Below are positions 59,148 to 64,000 of a stretch of DNA of 64,000 bases, in pieces. Below the pieces are notes generated by a model. That model ran no database searches, was not told the origin of the DNA, and was given only the letters and a program-made list of their open reading frames with translations. Origin of the DNA: Streptomyces sp. NBC_01669. GTDB taxonomy: Bacteria; Actinomycetota; Actinomycetes; Streptomycetales; Streptomycetaceae. The stretch spans positions 1,178,001 to 1,242,000 of the forward strand of contig NZ_JAPEQG010000001.1 of NCBI RefSeq assembly GCF_026339735.1, written 5' to 3'. Position numbers and translations under genes: made by a program. Positions within the stretch are counted from its first letter, which is position 1. Every line of letters begins with the position of its first letter.

Positions 59148-60620
59148 TTGACTGATCTCTCCGTCGCCCCGGTCACGGTGAAGTTTCCGCACCGGTCCCG
59201 CCGCGGCATCCTCCTCGGCCTCTCCCTCCCCCAACTCGTCCTCGTGTCCTGCTCACTGGCACTGCTGCTGATGACGGTGATCTCCACCGGACTGCTCGGC
59301 GCCGCCGCCCTGGCCCCACTGTGGGCGGCATCCGGAGCGCTCGTCACGATCCGCCGGCACGGCCGGTCCCTCATCGACTGGGCACCGATCGTCACCCGCT
59401 ACGCACACCGCCGCCGCAGCGGCCAGACGCTCTGGCTCGCCCGGCCCCTCACCCGGCCGCGGCAGGACGGCGTCCTCCATCTACCGGGCACCGCCGCCTC
59501 GCTGAAGGTGGTCACCCCCGGCGACTCCGCCAACCAGGCCGCCGCCGTACACGACCCCCACCAGCAGACCCTGACCGCCATCGCCCGCGTAAGCAGCCGC
59601 GCCTTCGCCCTCCTGGACCCCGCGACCCAGAATCACAACGTCTCCAGCTGGGGACGCGCGCTCGCAGGCATCGCCCGCACCGGACACATCGCCACCGTGC
59701 AGGTACTGGAGCGCACCGTTCCCGACAGCGGCGACACCCTGACCCGACACTGGGCCCAGAACGGGCAGCCCCAGGCCCCCGTCGCCGGACAGATCTACTC
59801 GGAGTTGGTCGCTTCTGCCGGCCCTGCCGCCGCACCGCACGAGACCTATCTCGCCATCTCCCTGGACCTCAAGGCCGCCCGGCGCCTGATCAGCCAGGCC
59901 GGCGGAGGGCTGCCCGGTGCGTTCACCGTCATGGAACAGACCACCGCCTCCATCGCGCAGGCCGCCCGCAACGCAGGTCTTCAGGTCACCGGCTGGCTGA
60001 GCGCGCGGGAGATCGCCGCCGTCATCCGCACCGCCTACGACCCGAAAGCCCTCGCCGCACTCCAGCAGTGGTCCGAGACCGGCCGCGCCGAAGCCGACCC
60101 CGCCGCCGCCGGACCCGTCGTCCAGTTCGAGGAGTACGACCGCCTCGCCACCGACAGCGCTCGGCATGCCACGTACTGGGTGGAGAACTGGCCGCGGACC
60201 GAGATGGGTGCCGGGTTCCTGCACGGAATCATGTTCACCGCCGGCGTGCGCCGCAGCCTCTCCCTCATCTACGTGCCGCAGGGGCTCGAGTCCGCGCTGC
60301 GTGACGTCCAGCGCAAGAAGGCGGCGATCATCGCCGACGCCAACGAACGCGCCCGCCGCGGACAGGTCGACAGCGAAGAAGACTCCGTCGAGTACGCCGA
60401 CGTCAAGCAGCGTGAGCGCCAGCTCATCGCCGGACACGCGGATGTCGCCCTGACCGGCCTGGTCACCGTCACCGCCGAGACCGACGCCCTCCTGGACGCC
60501 GCCTGCGCACAGATCGAGACCCACGCCGTCACCTCTGGCGTCGACCTCCGCAGGCTCAACTACCAGCAGCCTGACGCCTTCGCTCTCGCCGCCCTCCCCC
60601 TCGCCCGCACCGCCCTGTGA
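59148..60620 (+). CDS. SCO6880-like conjugation membrane protein
   Basis: This 490-residue protein starts at TTG 59148. Two membrane helices at about 22-65 are followed by a large soluble part with DPHQQTLTAIARV and ARRRGQVDSEEDSVEYADVKQRERQLIAG-type helices, the signature of the SCO6880 family found beside VirB4-like ATPases in streptomycete transfer operons. It may act as the N-terminal half of VirB4 or as a PrgI-like partner. Confidence 0.78.
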   Translation: MTDLSVAPVTVKFPHRSRRGILLGLSLPQLVLVSCSLALLLMTVISTGLLGAAALAPLWAASGALVTIRRHGRSLIDWAPIVTRYAHRRRSGQTLWLARPLTRPRQDGVLHLPGTAASLKVVTPGDSANQAAAVHDPHQQTLTAIARVSSRAFALLDPATQNHNVSSWGRALAGIARTGHIATVQVLERTVPDSGDTLTRHWAQNGQPQAPVAGQIYSELVASAGPAAAPHETYLAISLDLKAARRLISQAGGGLPGAFTVMEQTTASIAQAARNAGLQVTGWLSAREIAAVIRTAYDPKALAALQQWSETGRAEADPAAAGPVVQFEEYDRLATDSARHATYWVENWPRTEMGAGFLHGIMFTAGVRRSLSLIYVPQGLESALRDVQRKKAAIIADANERARRGQVDSEEDSVEYADVKQRERQLIAGHADVALTGLVTVTAETDALLDAACAQIETHAVTSGVDLRRLNYQQPDAFALAALPLARTAL

Positions 60621-60705
60621 ACCAGACGCGCCAGTTCACATCGCAGATCAACCGCGATGGGCAGCCCGTCGCCACCCTGCCGTTCGGCAGGAAGGACCAC
60701 CACCT

Positions 60706-61179
60706 TTGACCACTCCCACCCGTCCCGACGACGCGCACCCCTACCTCCGCGCCGCGAGCGCCGGAGTCCGCTACCACACACGGTCACTGACGCCATCAGG
60801 CGCCAACCCGCCCCAGCCTGCGGACCGCCCGCACCTCGATGTACTGCACGCCCACCTCACCGCTCTGCTCCAACTCCTGGACCGGCTCGCCGACAACACG
60901 CGGCCACCTCGCCCAGCCGCCGGCCGTCATCTGGCGACCGCACACACCCGCCTCTGGCAGGCCACCAGCGAGGTCCACGCCGCCTTCCACCTGCTGCCCA
61001 GCACCACCGTCGCAGACGCGGAGGCGAGCACCTGCCATCCGGAGCAACTGCCCGAGGGGCCGCCCGTACTGACCATCTGCCAGCGCCACCTCGCAGCTGG
61101 ACACGTCGTCCGCCGCAAGACCACCCCGCGTGACCTCAGCGGCCCCGCCGGTGGACACGCCACCACCTGCAGCAAGTAG
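60706..61179 (+). CDS. Small hypothetical protein of the transfer operon
   Basis: This 157-residue protein starts at TTG 60706 behind GGAAGGA. It is helical in 40-95 (LHAHLTALLQLLDRLAD) and has Cys and His residues near the C-terminus (STCHPEQ; ICQRHLAAGH; TTCSK) that could bind zinc. No family recognised. Confidence 0.6.
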   Translation: MTTPTRPDDAHPYLRAASAGVRYHTRSLTPSGANPPQPADRPHLDVLHAHLTALLQLLDRLADNTRPPRPAAGRHLATAHTRLWQATSEVHAAFHLLPSTTVADAEASTCHPEQLPEGPPVLTICQRHLAAGHVVRRKTTPRDLSGPAGGHATTCSK

Positions 61180-61202
61180 CTCCACCATCCCGAAAGGACC
61201 AC

Positions 61203-61736
61203 ATGCGCACACCGAAGCGCTCCGTCTCCATCGCTCTGGCCCTCGCCTCCGCTCTCGGCGTCGCCTCGCTCATCACCGCAGGCCCGGTCTCCGCCGCCAG
61301 CTACCACTGCACCACCAGCAGCGCATCCGCCGATGATCCTGCGTACAGCGGTCCTCTCAGCGACAACTACAACTTCAAGGTGACGCTGTGCGCCAAGCGT
61401 GTCAGCGGCGTCATTTACGCCTACGCCAAGGCCAGCTGGGACGGTCCGGTCTGGTTCGTCAACCAGACCGACACTCTGGACGCCGCCCGCTTCCACCTGC
61501 AGGTCAAGAAGTCGGTGAGCGGACCGGACCCGGTAATGAAGTACTCGAACTCCTACGGCATCGAATACAAGCTGGAGCACGGCAACACGGCGGGCAACAG
61601 CTCCTACACCACGCCGGTCATCAAGTACACAGCAGGCAGCGGCCGTTACCTGGCCGACGGCAACATCCAGCTCGACTGGAACAACGACGGCAAGAGCTAC
61701 CGGACCACGCTGTTCTCCGCTTCCCCCAGCGCGTGA
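61203..61736 (+). CDS. Secreted hypothetical protein
   Basis: This 177-residue protein has a clear signal peptide (1-30, ending GPVSAA) and a beta-rich mature domain with two Cys (SYHCTTSS; TLCAKRV) likely to be paired. It lies inside the transfer operon. It may help surface attachment or protect the donor cell wall, but no family is recognised. Confidence 0.75.
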   Translation: MRTPKRSVSIALALASALGVASLITAGPVSAASYHCTTSSASADDPAYSGPLSDNYNFKVTLCAKRVSGVIYAYAKASWDGPVWFVNQTDTLDAARFHLQVKKSVSGPDPVMKYSNSYGIEYKLEHGNTAGNSSYTTPVIKYTAGSGRYLADGNIQLDWNNDGKSYRTTLFSASPSA

Positions 61737-61779
61737 CCGCCACCCCCCACGTGATCTGCTCCCCGAAAGCCACCGTCTC

Positions 61780-63294
61780 ATGAGCCACCGGCCCGCACGC
61801 CGAGCCCGCCGCGCCAGCGCCAGCCCCCTTTTCACCCCCCACGGCACCGACCGCGCCAGCCGCAAGGCCGCCCATCGCCAGCTCGCCGAGGCATCCGCCA
61901 AGATCCGCGCAGAAGCCAGCGCCCACCAGGCCGAGAGCTCGTCCGCCGAACACGAAATGCCCGCCGCGCTCTATGCGCCGAGCGGACGCCCCGGGCCCGC
62001 ATCCGCGCGCAAGAACCGTCTGAAGCTACCCGCCCACCGCATGACGACGGCTGTAGCCGCCGGCGCATATCCCTTCCTGGCCGAAGGCGGACTCGGCGCC
62101 GAGGGCATCTACATCGGGCGGGACGTCCACGCGGAAGCCAGCTTCGTGTTCGATCCCTTCGCGCTGTACGGCAAGGTCGAGGGGTTCACCAACCCCAACC
62201 TGCTGCTGGCCGGAGTGATCGGCCAGGGCAAGAGCGCGCTCGCCAAGAGCTTCGCCCTGCGTTCGGTCGCCTTCGGATACCGGGTCTACGTGCCGTGCGA
62301 CCCGAAGGGGGAATGGACGCCGGTGGCGGAGGCCCTCGGCGGACGGTCCGTCGCTCTTGGTCCCGGGCTGCCCGGACGCCTGAATCCCCTGGACGCGGCC
62401 CCGCGCCCGGACAGCGTTTCCGAGGCCGACTGGGTCGGCGAGATCCGCAAGCGGCGCCTGCTCCTGCTCGGCTCCCTCGCCCGCACGGTCCTGGGTCGCG
62501 ACCTGATGCCCATGGAGCACACCGCCCTGGACGTCGCCCTCGACGCCGTCGTCACCAGCGCCGCCGCCACACACCGCACCCCGCTCCTCGGTGACGTCGC
62601 CGCCACCCTCAACAACCCGGGCGTCCTCAGCGAGGCCGCCGGGATGATGTCGGGCCAACTAGGCGACGCCGCCCGCGACCTGGCCCACGCCATGCGCCGC
62701 CTGGTCCACGGCGACCTGGCCGGCATGTTCGACGCCCCCTCCACCGTCGCCTTCGACCCGAACGCGCCGATGCTCACCATCGACCTGTCCCGTCTCGGCG
62801 GCTCCGGCGACGACACCGCCCTCGTCCTGGCGATGACCTGCGCGAGCGCCTGGATGGAATCCGCCCTCTCCGACCCCTCCGGCGGACGTCGCTGGATCGT
62901 CTACGACGAAGCATGGCGCCTGATGCGGCACGTCGGTCTGCTGCAGCGGATGCAGGCCCAGTGGAAGCTGTCCCGCGGCCTCGGCATCGCCAACCTCATG
63001 GTGATCCACCGACTGTCCGACCTACTCACCGCTGGCGACGCCGGATCACAGGGCCGCGCTCTGGCCGAGGGGCTCCTCGCCGACTGCAGCACCCGGATCA
63101 TCTACCGCCAGGAGACCGACCAGCTCCACGCCGCAGCCTCCCTGCTCGGCCTGACCTCCGTCGAGATGGACGCCATCGCCCACCTCAACCGAGGGCGCGG
63201 TTTGTGGAAAGTCGCAGGTCGGAGCTTTATCGTGCAGCACCTCCTGCACAGCTACGAGCTGAAGCTCTTCGACACCGACGCCCGTATGCACTGA
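61780..63294 (+). CDS. VirB4-like conjugation ATPase
   Basis: This 504-residue protein has Walker A AGVIGQGKSALAKS (145-158) and Walker B RWIVYDEAWRLM (about 367-378), followed by a MVIHRLSDL sensor strand, all typical of VirB4/TraC-type ATPases that drive T4SS-like transfer. The family is usually longer; the N-terminal part may be supplied by the SCO6880-like protein. After its TGA the same frame stays open into the next gene. Confidence 0.9.
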   Translation: MSHRPARRARRASASPLFTPHGTDRASRKAAHRQLAEASAKIRAEASAHQAESSSAEHEMPAALYAPSGRPGPASARKNRLKLPAHRMTTAVAAGAYPFLAEGGLGAEGIYIGRDVHAEASFVFDPFALYGKVEGFTNPNLLLAGVIGQGKSALAKSFALRSVAFGYRVYVPCDPKGEWTPVAEALGGRSVALGPGLPGRLNPLDAAPRPDSVSEADWVGEIRKRRLLLLGSLARTVLGRDLMPMEHTALDVALDAVVTSAAATHRTPLLGDVAATLNNPGVLSEAAGMMSGQLGDAARDLAHAMRRLVHGDLAGMFDAPSTVAFDPNAPMLTIDLSRLGGSGDDTALVLAMTCASAWMESALSDPSGGRRWIVYDEAWRLMRHVGLLQRMQAQWKLSRGLGIANLMVIHRLSDLLTAGDAGSQGRALAEGLLADCSTRIIYRQETDQLHAAASLLGLTSVEMDAIAHLNRGRGLWKVAGRSFIVQHLLHSYELKLFDTDARMH

Positions 63295-63378
63295 GGAGCG
63301 AGAGGCCGTGAACCCGACTTCCAACGCGACCTGATTCCGAGCGATGACGCTCTCCACCTTATCGGCACGCTCAACGCC

Positions 63379-63879
63379 ATGAAGGACAAACTGCACAATG
63401 CCGCCCGGCAATGGGAGCTGCTCGACTCAACCGGACATGTACCGGCCGCGCCCCCCTACCCCGCGCTGCTCCGGCACGCCATCGACGCACAGGACCTCTC
63501 CCGCGACGTCCTCCGGCTGACTGCCGACTTCGCCGAGAGCCCGCACCACACCACCCACGTCGGCAAGACCGTGCAGAAGCATCTCGCCACGGCAGCGACC
63601 ATGTCGAGCCATGCAGCTCCTCACTTCGCCGAAACCGCGGAGTGCGCACTGACCCTGCCCCGGTCTGCCAACCCGACCGACCGGCACTACCTCACGAACC
63701 GCATGGTCATCGATCACGCCTGGGCCCGCGCCTTCCTGCGGCGCGCGTCGGAATCCCTTCGGGATGCGGCCAAAGAACTCGACGGCCACGTCGGCTTCCA
63801 ACGCTTCCTCGCGCCGCTCATCCGCCAGGAAGGTCCGCCGGCGCCTCCGCCGCCCCGGCCGGGCGGTCGCCACCGCTGA
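63379..63879 (+). CDS. Helical transfer-operon protein, probable 5-prime frameshift
   Basis: From ATG 63379 this frame gives 166 residues, helical, with a Pro-rich tail. There is no ribosome site at 63379, but protein-like sequence continues upstream in the same frame to about 63316 (DFQRDLIPSDDALHLIGTL). The natural start seems to be GTG 63308, which has a good GAGGAG site. Its frame is shifted by one base at a CCC run (63313-63315), where a fourth C would restore VNPDFQRD. It is either a sequencing error or a real mutation. Confidence 0.6.
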   Translation: MKDKLHNAARQWELLDSTGHVPAAPPYPALLRHAIDAQDLSRDVLRLTADFAESPHHTTHVGKTVQKHLATAATMSSHAAPHFAETAECALTLPRSANPTDRHYLTNRMVIDHAWARAFLRRASESLRDAAKELDGHVGFQRFLAPLIRQEGPPAPPPPRPGGRHR

Positions 63880-63925
63880 CCGCGCCGAGTCCACAGCCCG
63901 ATCCATCCAGAACCCAAGGAACGAT

Positions 63926-64000
63926 CTGAACCGCCCCGCTCATTTCAGCGACGCCGACTGGGCCGAGTACCAGCAGTGTCAGGCCGAGCACGACGATCTC
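63926..64000 (+). CDS. Start of a further transfer-operon gene (partial)
   Basis: A frame opening at CTG 63926 behind AAGGA (63915-63919) runs off the right edge. It encodes NRPAHFSDADWAEYQQC and continues as an acidic helix. The non-standard CTG start lowers confidence; no other start codon is in frame nearby. Function unknown. Confidence 0.35.
   Translation, partial: MNRPAHFSDADWAEYQQCQAEHDDL

Noticed and set aside
1..64000. tRNA genes, integrase and attachment sites expected of an ICE
   Set aside because: I looked for tRNA-like cloverleafs, recombinase motifs and flanking direct repeats and found none I could support, so I cannot say whether the element is integrated or a plasmid.

Overview
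The window is very GC-rich DNA with G/C-biased third codon positions. It has many GTG and TTG starts, genes joined by ATGA/GTGA overlaps, a WhiB-family protein, DUF317- and DUF4913-like proteins and actinobacterial conjugation genes. This points to a streptomycete, and specifically to the accessory part of a genome: a conjugative plasmid, an integrated conjugative element or a chromosome arm. I see no rRNA, tRNA, integrase, CRISPR array or core-metabolism operon.

Region 1 (1-19370, + strand). The left edge holds the end of a methyltransferase that resembles the FxLD-system enzyme of lanthipeptide-type RiPP clusters, a helical-repeat protein and an ABC exporter. A long run of tightly packed, mostly overlapping genes follows: a double-NUDIX protein, a triple-NUDIX protein, a methyltransferase, a methyltransferase-NUDIX fusion, a radical-SAM-like enzyme with an unusual CX2CX2C motif, an enolase-superfamily enzyme, a HAD phosphatase, a second methyltransferase, two phytanoyl-CoA-dioxygenase-type oxygenases, a YrdC/Sua5-like protein, a phosphoketolase-family enzyme and a final methyltransferase. 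I do not recognise this combination. It looks like a biosynthetic operon for an unknown small, probably phosphorylated, molecule, and it is the best candidate here for an undescribed system. An IS4-family element (4974-6508) with 27-bp terminal repeats and a 10-bp target duplication sits between the two multi-NUDIX genes. Its target duplication contains the start codon of the second.

Region 2 (19498-23125, - strand). An overlapping set made of an XRE regulator, an ImmA/IrrE-like metallopeptidase, a seven-helix-type membrane protein and an amidase.

Region 3 (23989-30842, + strand). A probable replication/mobilisation module: a helix-turn-helix protein whose gene carries an iteron-like array, a zinc-finger protein, a WhiB-like regulator, a DUF2637-like membrane protein whose gene carries many GGGGACC heptamers, two small proteins, a MobC-like accessory protein preceded by strong inverted repeats (possible oriT), and a MOBP-type relaxase.

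Region 4 (30869-54872, mostly - strand). Accessory cargo: an SDR reductase, a lipoprotein, three DUF317-like proteins, a HEPN-like protein, an exporter/PaiB/B3-B4 operon facing an XRE-cupin regulator, a GNAT enzyme, a GFA-family protein, a sortase-anchored SpaA-like surface protein, an ATP-grasp ligase/MFS/two-regulator operon, four related helical proteins, a RelE-like protein, a DUF4913-like protein and an orphan DNA methyltransferase.

Region 5 (55327-64000, + strand). A type IV-secretion-like conjugation operon: a NlpC/P60 cell-wall hydrolase, a small two-helix protein, a VirB8-like protein, a VirB6-like protein, an SCO6880-like protein, a secreted protein and a VirB4-like ATPase, followed by a gene that seems to carry a one-base frameshift near its start. 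The relaxase of region 3 would process DNA for this channel. The coupling protein is not in view and may lie to the right.
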